The notes beneath the pieces are model-generated. The model had not been told where the DNA came from and made no database searches. It saw nothing but the letters and a program-made list of their open reading frames with translations. From positions 2,558,205 to 2,601,145 of the forward strand of contig NZ_JQIU01000008.1 in NCBI RefSeq assembly GCF_002379365.1: 42,941 bases of DNA, written 5' to 3'. Within the stretch, counting starts at the first letter, position 1. The number at the start of each line of letters is the position of its first letter. Source of the DNA: Brachyspira sp. G79 (lineage in GTDB: Bacteria; Spirochaetota; Brachyspiria; Brachyspirales; Brachyspiraceae). The position numbers were made by a program, and so were the translations under genes. Shown in pieces: positions 9,037-17,507 of the stretch.

Positions 9037-10647
9037 TTATTTTTCTTTGTATGCCTGAGTAAACTTATGCATAGCCAAGTCATCATAATAAACATCTTTC
9101 AATTTAGGAGAAACTAATAAAGGTTCTGTATAGAAATACATAGGAATTATAGCAAAACTATTAACCAATAATTCTTCAGCCTTATGCATAGCTTCCATTC
9201 TAATATTTTGATCTCCTGTGCTTAAAGCTGTTTGTATATATGCGTCATACTGAGCATTACTATATGAGCTATAATTGTTAGGAGAATAACTTGTATACAA
9301 AGCGAGGAAGTTTATAGGATCATTAAAATCTCCAAACCAGCCTCCGCGGCACATAGTAAGATTTTTGTCATATCTAGTTTGTAAAAATACTGCCCATTCT
9401 TCCTGAACTATTTTAGTATCTATTCCCAAATTTTCTTTCCACATCTGCTGTACTGCTTCAAATATAGCTATATGAAATCCAGGGTCTGCTTTAAACTCAA
9501 ACACAGGAAAGCCTTTTCCATCTGGATATCCAGCTTCAGCCATTAATCTTTTAGCCTCTTCTACATTATTTTTATAATTTTCACTGCTTATATCAAAAAA
9601 ACCGCCACCATTTTCTCTAAAACTTCCATTATTAACATCTTTTATACCATATGGAACAAAAGCATTTGCAGGAGTTTCTCCGCCTTTAGTGACTTGTTCT
9701 ACTATATAGTTTCTATCTATTGCTAAAGCTAAAGCCTTACGTACTCTTATATCACTTAAAACTTCATTTGTAGTATTTAAACAGTAAAAATATGAAGCTA
9801 GCATTGGTTTTATTTGAAGAAGACCTTCTTTTTGCAATGTTTGTATATCTTGAGTAGGTAATATTCTTGAGAAATCTATAGAGCCTTCTTTTACACCAGC
9901 AACAGAAGCAGTTTCATTTTGCATAAGTACAAATTTTAACTCTTCAGGTACAATAGCTGAGTAATTCCAATAATTAGTATTTTTTATCATTATAATGCTT
10001 TCATCTTGATTTATTTCTTTAGCCATAAAAGGACCATTTCCTATATATGTTTCAGCTTTAAGACTCCAAGCATCTCCATATTGTTCTATTATATCTTTTC
10101 TTACAGGATAAAATGTAGTAAAAGCAGTTAAATCCAAGAAATAAGCGGTAGGTGCTTCTAAAGTAACCTCTAATGTATAGTCATCTATAGCCTTAACTCC
10201 TAAACTATCAACAGGCATCTCTCCTGCAGTTATTGCTTTAGCATTTTTTACAGGCTCATGCTGAAAACTGTACTGACTTCCAACAGCAGGATCTACTACT
10301 CTTCTCCAGCTATAAACAAAATCATCAGCTACAACATTTTTTCCATCTGACCATTTTGCATTTGTTCTTAAATGAAATATATATCTAGTACCATTATCAA
10401 GTTCTTCCCAGCTTTCTGCAACACCGCCTACTATTTTTCCGTCTTTATCTTTAGTTGTTAATCCTTCAAATGCATGAATAACATAATAACAGCCGTCTAA
10501 TGCTGTATTAAGAGTAGGGTCTATCGTTTTTGGCTGAGGTCCTGCATTAATAGTAATTGTGTTTTCATTATTTATACCTCCGCTCTTACAGGATACAGCA
10601 ATGAATGACATTATCAAAAATATTACTGTTAATATACGATTATTCAT
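9037..10647 (-). CDS. oppA: Oligopeptide ABC transporter substrate-binding lipoprotein
   Basis: This is a periplasmic peptide-binding protein of the SBP_5 family (OppA/DppA type), about 536 residues. The start MNNRILTVIFLIMSFIAVSC is a signal peptide with a spirochaete-style lipobox (AVSC), so the protein should be lipidated. Family marks include GPQPKTIDPTLNTALD, AESWEELDNGTRYIFHLR, KWSDGKNVVADDFVYSWRR and NGPFMAKE. An in-frame ATG at 10689 is rejected: it lies upstream of the predicted transcription start, while ATG 10647 has a TGGAG site at good spacing. No permease or ATPase genes are adjacent, so it probably works with transport parts encoded elsewhere. Confidence 0.92.
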   Translation of the reverse strand: MNNRILTVIFLIMSFIAVSCKSGGINNENTITINAGPQPKTIDPTLNTALDGCYYVIHAFEGLTTKDKDGKIVGGVAESWEELDNGTRYIFHLRTNAKWSDGKNVVADDFVYSWRRVVDPAVGSQYSFQHEPVKNAKAITAGEMPVDSLGVKAIDDYTLEVTLEAPTAYFLDLTAFTTFYPVRKDIIEQYGDAWSLKAETYIGNGPFMAKEINQDESIIMIKNTNYWNYSAIVPEELKFVLMQNETASVAGVKEGSIDFSRILPTQDIQTLQKEGLLQIKPMLASYFYCLNTTNEVLSDIRVRKALALAIDRNYIVEQVTKGGETPANAFVPYGIKDVNNGSFRENGGGFFDISSENYKNNVEEAKRLMAEAGYPDGKGFPVFEFKADPGFHIAIFEAVQQMWKENLGIDTKIVQEEWAVFLQTRYDKNLTMCRGGWFGDFNDPINFLALYTSYSPNNYSSYSNAQYDAYIQTALSTGDQNIRMEAMHKAEELLVNSFAIIPMYFYTEPLLVSPKLKDVYYDDLAMHKFTQAYKEK

Positions 10648-10690
10648 TTTTATAACTCCATCATTAATTTTCATTTTTATATATAACATA

Positions 10691-10718
10691 ATTATATAAT
10701 ATATATAAGTACTGTCAA
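10691..10718 (-). promoter_or_regulatory. Promoter of oppA-like gene
   Basis: TTGACA (minus strand, 10713-10718) and TATAAT (10691-10696) are separated by 16 bp. The expected start near 10684 gives a leader of about 37 bases to ATG 10647 and excludes the upstream ATG at 10689. Confidence 0.85.
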
Positions 10719-10787
10719 TGGTATTTTGTACATCATAAAAAATGTTTGAGGTGTGAAAAGATATAATATTTTTTTTGTAGTATTATA

Positions 10788-10816
10788 TTGACAATAGATT
10801 TAATTTTATATATGAT
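10788..10816 (+). promoter_or_regulatory. Promoter of the phoH-ybeY-tlyC operon
   Basis: TTGACA (10788-10793), a 17-bp spacer and TATGAT (10811-10816) face the phoH gene. The start near 10823 leaves a leader of about 30 bases that contains TAAGGA. It diverges from the oppA promoter about 70 bp away. Confidence 0.85.
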
Positions 10817-10852
10817 TTTAGTATAACATTATATTTATAAGGATTTTATATA

Positions 10853-11806
10853 ATTAACAAGAAAGTATCAGGAAATAAAATTAAATTTAAGGATAATGAA
10901 TCTTTTATTTCAATATGCGGTATTAATGATAAGAATTTGGAAATATTAGAAAATAAATTTAATGTTTCAATATACCCAAAGGGAAATGAATTAACAATAG
11001 AAGGCGATTCAAATAAAATAGAAGACACTCTTAAAGTTCTTTATATATTAAAAGATATGTATAACTCATCTGATGATATAACTATGCAGAAGGTTATAAG
11101 TATAGCAGATAATATTGAGAGCGATAAAGAAAATCAATTAATATCAATGCGTATAAAACTGCCGTATCTAGGACGAAGCATACAGATGAAAACAATTTCT
11201 CAAGGAGAATATTTATATAAAATGCAAAGAAGTGATATTGTATTTGCTTCTGGGGCTGCTGGTACAGGTAAGACTTTTTTATCAGTTGCTTATGCTATAA
11301 ATTTGCTTTCTGAGGGAAGAGTAGAGCGTATAATTATAACAAGACCTGTAGTTGAAGCAGGGGAGAGTTTGGGATATTTGCCAGGAGATTTTAAAGAGAA
11401 AATATCTCCATATATGCGTCCTGTTTATGATGCTTTATATAGTCTTTTATCAAGTGATATTATATTAAGGTATACTGAAGAAGGAAAAATTGAAGTAGCT
11501 CCATTAGCATATATGAGAGGAAGAACTTTGAGCAAGTCTTTTATAATACTTGATGAAGCACAAAACACTACAGTTTCTCAGATGAAAATGTTTTTAAGCA
11601 GAATAGGCGAAAAATCCAAAGCGGTGATAACTGGAGATATATCGCAAAGCGATTTACCAAATAATGTGGAATCTGGTCTTGAGAATGCTTTGAAAATTTT
11701 AAAAGGAATAAACGGTATAAGTTTTCATCATTTTGATAAAAAAGATGTAATAAGACATCATCTAGTTTCTGCGATTTTGGCTGCATATGATAATGCAGGT
11801 AAATAA
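10853..11806 (+). CDS. phoH: PhoH-family ATPase (YbeZ-like), non-AUG start
   Basis: About 317 residues. The ATPase core is clear: ASGAAGTGKTF (Walker A), ITRPVVEAGESLGYLPGD, MRPVYDAL, AYMRGRTL, FIILDEAQNTT (Walker B) and AVITGDISQSDLP. YbeZ proteins pair with YbeY, encoded two genes on, in RNA metabolism. The conserved N-terminal region (ISICGINDKNLEILENKF) lies upstream of the first usable conventional start, a TTG at 10937 that would cut it off. The frame is open back to a stop at 10838-10840, with no ATG, GTG or TTG between. TAAGGA (10838-10843) is 9 bases before ATT 10853 and 6 before ATA 10850. I chose ATT; either is possible. A sequencing error is the alternative. Confidence 0.85.
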   Translation: MNKKVSGNKIKFKDNESFISICGINDKNLEILENKFNVSIYPKGNELTIEGDSNKIEDTLKVLYILKDMYNSSDDITMQKVISIADNIESDKENQLISMRIKLPYLGRSIQMKTISQGEYLYKMQRSDIVFASGAAGTGKTFLSVAYAINLLSEGRVERIIITRPVVEAGESLGYLPGDFKEKISPYMRPVYDALYSLLSSDIILRYTEEGKIEVAPLAYMRGRTLSKSFIILDEAQNTTVSQMKMFLSRIGEKSKAVITGDISQSDLPNNVESGLENALKILKGINGISFHHFDKKDVIRHHLVSAILAAYDNAGK

Positions 11807-11839
11807 AATATTTTATTTATGGAAGGTTTATAATTTAAT

Positions 11840-14347
11840 ATGAATACAAATAAAAAAATAATGAAATCAGTTATAAATAAAACTCCAAATATAGAAAGAG
11901 TTTTTCAATTAATAATAGCTATAGTATTGTATCTTTTTACTTTATTTTTGGTCTTTCCTACATATATGCAAAAGGCTACAGTACCTTCAGTAGGCGATAT
12001 AGTAAAAGAGCCTCTAATAGTTAAACGCAATGTAAAATATGAAAATAAGGAAGAAACACAAAAACTTGTATATTATGCTAAGGCCGCTGTAGCTCCTATA
12101 TTTGACATGCCTAAAAATATAGAGTATGAAACTATATCTAAAATAAGCAATATGTTTTCATTTATGAGAATATCTTATGATAATAATGTTTCTATTGATG
12201 ATATGTACAATCAGTTTTTAGCACTTCATAATGAACCTATAAATAAATCAGTATTTTCAAATGCTGTTGTTAATGAACTTAATATAGGGTATGAGTCTAA
12301 AATAATAGAAACTATTAAAGAACTATTTAGCGTAGGAGTTATATCTAGGGGAAATTTGAGTTCTGATACTTTGAATCTTATACTTGATAATGGAATATTT
12401 ATATACAGATATGATGATTATTTAGTAGAAGAAAGAGTGCTTCCAAGAAACAGAGTGTTTTTTTTGGAAGATTTAAGAATGGAGCTTCCTTCTATAGTAG
12501 GGGCAAAATATAGAAATCTTAATATAAATCATATTAATACAATATCATCTATAGTCAATGCTTTTTTAAGAGATAATCTTATATATAATTCTGTGCGTAC
12601 AAAAGACAGAATGAATGATGTTGTCTCTTCAATACCTCCAGTTTATAACATGATAAAAAAAGGATTTGTGATTTTAAATGTAGGAGAGAGAGTAACAGAA
12701 GAAAAGGCTGAGCTTATAAGAAATTTATTCGGTAATAATTTTGAAAATTATAATATTTCTATTCTGATAGGGCAGGCTTTATTTATACTTCTGCTTTTTG
12801 CTTTTATTGGTTTCATTATATTTAAATACAAAATACCTTTTTATATAAATTTTAAAAACTATATTCTATTTTGTATAGAGTATGTCGTTATTGTAAGTAT
12901 TACATATTTATTTTATAATCATATATCATATAAATTATTGGATACATATATACCTTTTTATATTTATACATTTATTCCTATGTTTGGTATGATAAACTCA
13001 TTATTAGGAGCTAGAAGAGGTATATCATCTGTAGTAACTTTAGGTATTACACTTCTTGCGGCAAATATTGCTCAGGCTAATATATTTGAAATATCAGCAT
13101 TATTTCTTATATCAATATTAGCTTCTATACTTTCTAGAAAAATTAATAGCAGATATGCTCTTTTATGGATAGGTTTTATGATAGGTGTATATTTGAGCTT
13201 AATGTCATTAGTAGGAATGCTACTTAATAATGAAATTAATATCACTTATTTAACTTTTATTTTCTCATTTGTAAGCGGATTTACTCAGGCTATACTTGTG
13301 ATGATATTTCTTCCTATATGTGAATATATGCTTGAAACAGCTACTATATTCAGACTCCAGGAGCTTTCTGACTTGAATAATCCACTTCTTAGAAAACTTC
13401 AGATGAATGCACCTGGTACTTATCACCATTCTATCAGTATGGCCAATCTTGTAGAAACTATAGCAGAAGAGATAGGAGAGGATGCTAGACTTGCCTGTGT
13501 ATCAGCATATTATCATGATATAGGTAAAATGGAAAATCCGCTTTACTATATAGAAAACTCTAATGTTAATGAAAACAGACATAACAAATTGAAACCTACA
13601 CTTTCTGCTTCTATAGTAAAAGCTCATGTACGTTTGGGTGTTGAGATAGCCAAAAAATATAGACTGCCTAAAGAGGTTATAGCCGCTATAAAAGAACATC
13701 ATGGTACAAGTTTAATAAAATATTTTTATGTAGAGGCTATAAAAGAAAATCCTGATGTTGATATTAATTTATTTACTTATCCTGGACCTCGTCCTCAGTC
13801 TAAGATTACAGCTATATTGATGATTCTTGATTCTATAGAGGCAGCAAGCAGAACTTTGGATTCTCCTAAAAGAGAGGATTTGGAGATGCTTATAGATAAT
13901 ATTGTTAATGGCAAAATGTCTCAGGGCGAGCTTAATGACAGCGGACTTACTTTAAAAGATATAGAAATTATTAAAAGAATATCATTCCAAAAAATTATAG
14001 TTTCTTTGCATGAAAGAATAAAGTATCCTGAACTTCCAGAAGAGAAAAATGAAAAATATCAGTCAGAAGAAAATGACAAGGATATCAAAGATACTAAAGA
14101 TATTAATAAAGATAACAAAAAACAGCCCGCAAAAGATAATAAAGATAATAAAGATAATAAAGATAATAAAGAAAGCAGCGATGCTGTAAAAAAAGTAAAA
14201 AAAGAAACTGAAAAGATAAAAGAAAAAATAAAAGAGAAAATATCAAAAAAAACTCCTATAAAACATAAAAATGAGAAAGATGAATTAAAATATAATGCCA
14301 AAGAAAATAAGGAAAATAAAGAAAACAAGGATACTGTAAAAAAATAA
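11840..14347 (+). CDS. pgpH: 7TM-HD phosphodiesterase (PgpH-like, cyclic-di-AMP)
   Basis: The 835-residue membrane protein has the PgpH layout. There is one helix near 25-45, an extracytoplasmic domain to about 305, seven helices across about 310-505, and a cytoplasmic HD domain (about 525-700). HD marks are GTYHHSISMANL, AYYHDIGKMENP and EHHGTSL; the metal-binding His and Asp residues are present. The family hydrolyses cyclic-di-AMP. The gene overlaps ybeY by one base and belongs to the conserved phoH-HD-ybeY-CBS order. Oddly, residues from about 735 to the end are a Lys/Asp/Asn/Glu-rich tail with DNK repeats, not a usual part of the family; it is encoded partly by a 9-bp tandem repeat. Confidence 0.9.
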   Translation: MNTNKKIMKSVINKTPNIERVFQLIIAIVLYLFTLFLVFPTYMQKATVPSVGDIVKEPLIVKRNVKYENKEETQKLVYYAKAAVAPIFDMPKNIEYETISKISNMFSFMRISYDNNVSIDDMYNQFLALHNEPINKSVFSNAVVNELNIGYESKIIETIKELFSVGVISRGNLSSDTLNLILDNGIFIYRYDDYLVEERVLPRNRVFFLEDLRMELPSIVGAKYRNLNINHINTISSIVNAFLRDNLIYNSVRTKDRMNDVVSSIPPVYNMIKKGFVILNVGERVTEEKAELIRNLFGNNFENYNISILIGQALFILLLFAFIGFIIFKYKIPFYINFKNYILFCIEYVVIVSITYLFYNHISYKLLDTYIPFYIYTFIPMFGMINSLLGARRGISSVVTLGITLLAANIAQANIFEISALFLISILASILSRKINSRYALLWIGFMIGVYLSLMSLVGMLLNNEINITYLTFIFSFVSGFTQAILVMIFLPICEYMLETATIFRLQELSDLNNPLLRKLQMNAPGTYHHSISMANLVETIAEEIGEDARLACVSAYYHDIGKMENPLYYIENSNVNENRHNKLKPTLSASIVKAHVRLGVEIAKKYRLPKEVIAAIKEHHGTSLIKYFYVEAIKENPDVDINLFTYPGPRPQSKITAILMILDSIEAASRTLDSPKREDLEMLIDNIVNGKMSQGELNDSGLTLKDIEIIKRISFQKIIVSLHERIKYPELPEEKNEKYQSEENDKDIKDTKDINKDNKKQPAKDNKDNKDNKDNKESSDAVKKVKKETEKIKEKIKEKISKKTPIKHKNEKDELKYNAKENKENKENKDTVKK
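14132..14167 (+). repeat. 9-bp tandem repeat in the pgpH tail
   Basis: Four exact copies of AAAGATAAT stand in a row and encode repeated Lys-Asp-Asn. The length is a multiple of three, so copy-number change would lengthen or shorten the tail without breaking the frame. Confidence 0.9.
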
Positions 14348-14783
14348 TGAAAGTTAATGTGTTTAATGAAACGTATTATGATATTGATATAAAGTACTAT
14401 AAATATTTTTTATATAATTTATTAATTGTTTCTGAAGTAAAAGGAGATGTTAATCTTTTATTTTGTGATGATGAATATATAAAAAAACTTAATAATGATT
14501 TTAGAAATAAGAATAAAGCAACTGATGTATTAACATTTCCTATGGGAGATGCTGATGAAGGAGGGGATATAGTTATTTCTTATGAATGGGTAAAAAACAG
14601 ATACAGCGAAGAGAAGATAAAAAAACAGTATTAAAACTTATTATACATTCTGTGCTTCATCTTAAAGGCATACATCATAATTATAGCAAAAAATCACTTA
14701 TGGAAAATAATGAAAAGATGAAAGAATTATATTATAGGGTAATAAAATATATAAAAGATAATAGAAAAAAACATAACTTTTAA
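14347..14783 (+). CDS. ybeY: YbeY endoribonuclease, split by a -1 frameshift
   Basis: YbeY is a zinc RNase for 16S rRNA 3' maturation and ribosome quality control. The first frame (14347-14634) gives the N-terminal part with TDVLTFPMGDADEGGDIVIS, then stops. The second frame carries the metal motif HSVLHLKGIHH (H-x3-H-x5-H) and ends at 14783. Joining them by a -1 shift at seven A residues gives about 145 residues, the normal family length. Without the shift the first product lacks all three zinc ligands. The usual GYDH of the motif is GIHH here. The ATG overlaps the pgpH stop (TAATG), so translation is coupled. Options are programmed or transcriptional slippage, a true mutation, or one A missed in sequencing. 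Confidence 0.82.
14619..14625 (+). other. Candidate -1 slippery heptamer in ybeY
   Basis: The zero-frame codons read ATA AAA AAA CAG, so the heptamer is A_AAA_AAA in the exact phase needed for tandem -1 slippage. A -1 shift here leads straight into the zinc-motif frame. No strong downstream hairpin is obvious by eye. Confidence 0.5.
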
Positions 14784-14796
14784 GGATATATATAAA

Positions 14797-15618
14797 ATGT
14801 CAATAAAAAAATTAATATCTAAAATAACTAAGAAAAAGGATAATGATACTGAAAAAAATAATTATATAAATTTATCAGCATTAACAGAGCCTGAAAGAGA
14901 AATTATAATAAATACAATAGAATTAAAATCAAAAAGTGTAAGAGAGATAATGGTTCCAAGAGTAGATGTTGTTATGCTTCCAATAGAGTCTTCTTATGAT
15001 AAGGTAATAAAGGCTTTTAATAAAGACAGAAACTCAAGAATACCTATATATAAAGACGGTATAGATGATATAGTAGGTGTTTTGTATGTAAAGGATTTGA
15101 TAGATACAGATGATAAAAACTTTTCTCTAAAAAAAATTCTTCATAAGCCCTTATTTGTACCAATATCAATATCTTTAATGGAGCTTTTAAAAAACTTTAG
15201 AGAAAAGCAGATTCATATTGCTATGGTAGTAGATGAATACGGCGGTTTTTCAGGCATAGTATCTATGGAAGATGTTCTTGAACAGATTATAGGCGATATT
15301 AGAGATGAGTATGATGAAGAAGATGAAGAGGTAAAGAGTAATGATGATGGTACTTATCTTGTAGATGCTAGGGCAAGAATAGAAGATTTTAATAAATACG
15401 GAATACTTCCGCCTATACCTGATGATGAGGCAGATACTGTAGGAGGATTTTTATTTTCATATTTGGGAAGGCTTCCTAAAAGAAATGAGGCTATAGAGTA
15501 TAAGGATTATTCTTTTACAGTTGTTGGAAAGAGTGGAAACATTGTTACTAAAATAAGAATAGAGAAACTCAAAAAAGAAAGTAAAGATAATAACGATAAT
15601 AATATAGATGATGAATGA
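14797..15618 (+). CDS. tlyC: TlyC haemolysin-family CBS-domain protein
   Basis: The 273-residue protein has two CBS domains (about 50-170, with REIMVPRVDVVMLP and DEYGGFSGIVSMEDVLEQIIGD) and a C-terminal CorC/HlyC domain (about 185-260, with EADTVGGFLFSYLGRLP). It lacks the N-terminal DUF21 membrane domain of larger relatives, as TlyC does. tlyC was first described in Brachyspira hyodysenteriae as a haemolysin gene; the domain family is otherwise linked to metal-ion handling (CorC), so a direct toxin role should not be assumed. It is the last gene of the phoH operon, 13 bp after ybeY, with an AAGGA ribosome site. Confidence 0.9.
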   Translation: MSIKKLISKITKKKDNDTEKNNYINLSALTEPEREIIINTIELKSKSVREIMVPRVDVVMLPIESSYDKVIKAFNKDRNSRIPIYKDGIDDIVGVLYVKDLIDTDDKNFSLKKILHKPLFVPISISLMELLKNFREKQIHIAMVVDEYGGFSGIVSMEDVLEQIIGDIRDEYDEEDEEVKSNDDGTYLVDARARIEDFNKYGILPPIPDDEADTVGGFLFSYLGRLPKRNEAIEYKDYSFTVVGKSGNIVTKIRIEKLKKESKDNNDNNIDDE

Positions 15619-15686
15619 TTTTATTTTTATAAATTAAAATATTAGTTTATATGAATAAAAAATATACCTAAACAAATACAGTTTGC

Positions 15687-15704
15687 TAAAAAATTAATTT
15701 TTTA
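15687..15704. other. A/T-only 18-bp palindrome after tlyC
   Basis: A perfect palindrome, TAAAAAATTAATTTTTTA, lies 69 bp past the tlyC stop. It could act as a weak terminator for the operon, but it has no G/C pairs, so this is uncertain. Confidence 0.3.
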
Positions 15705-15714
15705 AATTTAGATA

Positions 15715-15830
15715 TTTGCGGTCAATAATGCTGTGTGCTGCGTAGCAGCGCAGTTCTTTTATTGCGTCTGTTTACAAGCAGCTAAATGGGGGAGTGAGGA
15801 TGGAGTGCAGCAGGCTTTGACAAAAGTTGA
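15715..15830 (+). repeat. Intergenic island ending in a TTGACAAAAGTTG box, copy 3
   Basis: A G+C-richer patch contains nested short hairpins (GCTGC-GTA-GCAGC, near 15739). It ends in TTGACA at 15817-15822 followed by AAAGTTG, a variant of the box seen at the other islands. No open frame of note is present. Confidence 0.4.
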
Positions 15831-15848
15831 ATAAAAAATTAAATAAAA

Positions 15849-15878
15849 AAGAGAGGATATTTATTCATATCCCCTCTT
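15849..15878 (-). terminator. Terminator of the purine permease gene
   Basis: A 12-bp stem with one mismatch (15849-15860 with 15867-15878) and a 6-nt loop is followed on the minus strand by a T-run (TTTTTTATTT). It lies 21 bp past the stop at 15900. Confidence 0.85.
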
Positions 15879-15899
15879 AGTTAAATGCTATAAATCAAT

Positions 15900-17210
15900 T
15901 TAACCTAAAAAACCCTGTATAACTGGCATAAGTATTTTTATTAAAAGAAGTGCTGATAATATCCAAGTTAATAAAGATATATCCTTAGTTTTACCAGAAA
16001 CAAATTTTAATATAGTAAAAGATAATACCCCGAAAGTAATACCTTCAGCTATACTATATGCAAAAGGCATAAATATTATACATATAAATGCAGGTATTGA
16101 TTCCGTATAATCATCAAAATTAATTTCTAATATAGGAGTCATCATAAATAATCCTACTATTATCAAAGCAGGAGCAGTTGCAGCAGAAGGTATAGCTAAA
16201 AATAAATGTGATAAAAATAATGATACAGTGAATAAAGCAGCAACTACCAAAGAAGTAAGACCAGTTTTACCGCCTTCAGCAACACCTGAAGCACTTTCTA
16301 CATAAGTAGTAACAGTAGATGTTCCGAGGCATGCCCCTACAACTGTACCTACTGCATCAGCAAATAAAGCCTGCTTACATCTTGGTACTTCTCCGCCCTT
16401 TGTAAGCATATTGGCTTTGGTACAAACACCTACTAATGTACCTACTGTATCAAACATATCTACAAAAAGAAAAGTAAATAGAACTATAAACATATTAGGA
16501 CTAAGTATATTACTGAAATCAAGTTTAAAAGCTATAGGTTCTAATGAAGGAGGTATAAAACTTGCATCTGGAGAAAGTTTTGTAAGCCCCATAGGAATGC
16601 CTATTATAGTAGTAATAAATATTCCTAATAAAATAGCTCCTTTAACATTGTATGCAAGTAAAATAGCTGTGATAATAATACCTAATATAGCAAGAAGTCC
16701 GCTTCCAGAAGTAATGTTTCCAAGTCCAAGCAAAGTAGAATCATTATTAACTATTATCTTAGCATTCTGAAGTCCTATAAAAGCAATGAATAAACCTATT
16801 CCCACAGAAATAGCTCTTTTCATATTAACAGGTATACTATTAACTATCGCCTCTCTTACATTGAATATTGTAAGAACAACAAATATAATACCTTCTATAA
16901 ATACCGCTGTTAAAGCTGTCTGCCAGCTGTATCCCATACCAAGAACTACAGTAAAAGCAAAAAAGGCATTAAGTCCCATACCTGGAGCTAAAGCAAAAGG
17001 CAAATTAGCAAGTAAAGACATTATTAGTGTTGCTATGATAGCTGATACTACAGTAGCCGTAAAAACAGCTCCTTTATCCATACCTGTAGCACTAAGTATA
17101 TCAGGGTTTACTGCCAATATATATGCCATAGTCATAAAAGTAGTAAAGCCTGCTATCACTTCTGTTTTTACATTTGTGCCATGTTCTTTCAGCTTAAAAA
17201 ACTTTTCCAT
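15900..17210 (-). CDS. NCS2 purine permease, AzgA/PbuG type
   Basis: A 436-residue inner-membrane transporter of the AzgA-like branch of the NCS2 family, which imports adenine, guanine or hypoxanthine with protons. Typical marks are the opening FKLKEHGTNVKTEVIAGFTTFMTMAYI, LAPGMGLNAFF, SVGIGLFIAFIGLQNA, FLFVDMFDTVGT, and the SATAPALIIVG region near 345. About a dozen hydrophobic segments are visible. I moved the start to ATG 17210: AAAGGA at 17218-17223 is 7 bases before it, whereas the ATG at 17228 has no ribosome site. No purine riboswitch was seen upstream. Confidence 0.92.
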   Translation of the reverse strand: MEKFFKLKEHGTNVKTEVIAGFTTFMTMAYILAVNPDILSATGMDKGAVFTATVVSAIIATLIMSLLANLPFALAPGMGLNAFFAFTVVLGMGYSWQTALTAVFIEGIIFVVLTIFNVREAIVNSIPVNMKRAISVGIGLFIAFIGLQNAKIIVNNDSTLLGLGNITSGSGLLAILGIIITAILLAYNVKGAILLGIFITTIIGIPMGLTKLSPDASFIPPSLEPIAFKLDFSNILSPNMFIVLFTFLFVDMFDTVGTLVGVCTKANMLTKGGEVPRCKQALFADAVGTVVGACLGTSTVTTYVESASGVAEGGKTGLTSLVVAALFTVSLFLSHLFLAIPSAATAPALIIVGLFMMTPILEINFDDYTESIPAFICIIFMPFAYSIAEGITFGVLSFTILKFVSGKTKDISLLTWILSALLLIKILMPVIQGFLG

Positions 17211-17388
17211 AAATATATCCTTTATCATTTTTTATCACAGTAATATCAATATTGTGAAAGCTATACTATATATGAGTATTATAATTTTTGCAATATTTTT
17301 TTGAGAATAAATTATAAGACAAATATAATAATTGTAAAAAATGAATGAAACTTTTACTTATAAAAAATATTAAAATTAAAAATAATAC

Positions 17389-17406
17389 TCTATTTTATAA
17401 AATAGA
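17389..17406. promoter_or_regulatory. Perfect 18-bp palindrome upstream of the purine permease
   Basis: TCTATTTTATAAAATAGA reads the same on both strands. It lies about 180 bp before the permease ATG, so it could be an operator. Palindromes of A/T are common by chance in such DNA, so the assignment is weak. Confidence 0.3.
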
Positions 17407-17457
17407 ATATTATAATATATTTATAGAAATTTTATAATAATGATTAAAAAATAAAAT

Positions 17458-17474
17458 CCTAATATCATACTAGG
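17458..17474 (-). terminator. Terminator of lgt
   Basis: On the minus strand CCTAGTA-TGA-TATTAGG forms a 7-bp stem with one G-U pair and is followed by ATTTTATTTTTT. It lies 33 bp past the lgt stop. Confidence 0.6.
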
Positions 17475-17507
17475 CTCTATTACTTACTAAGTTAATTGTC
17501 AATCAAT

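Noticed and set aside
10937-10939. TTG as the phoH start
   Set aside because: It removes conserved N-terminal residues and has no ribosome site, while TAAGGA is well placed before ATT 10853.
14059-14328. 89-residue minus-strand frame rich in Phe, Ser and Leu
   Set aside because: It is the antisense of the Lys/Asp-rich tail of the phosphodiesterase.
14797-15618. Treating TlyC as a proven toxin
   Set aside because: The domains are CBS and CorC-like and the gene sits in a housekeeping operon; only the historic name links it to haemolysis.
17211-17457. Purine riboswitch before the permease
   Set aside because: None of the conserved loop or core bases could be found on the minus strand.
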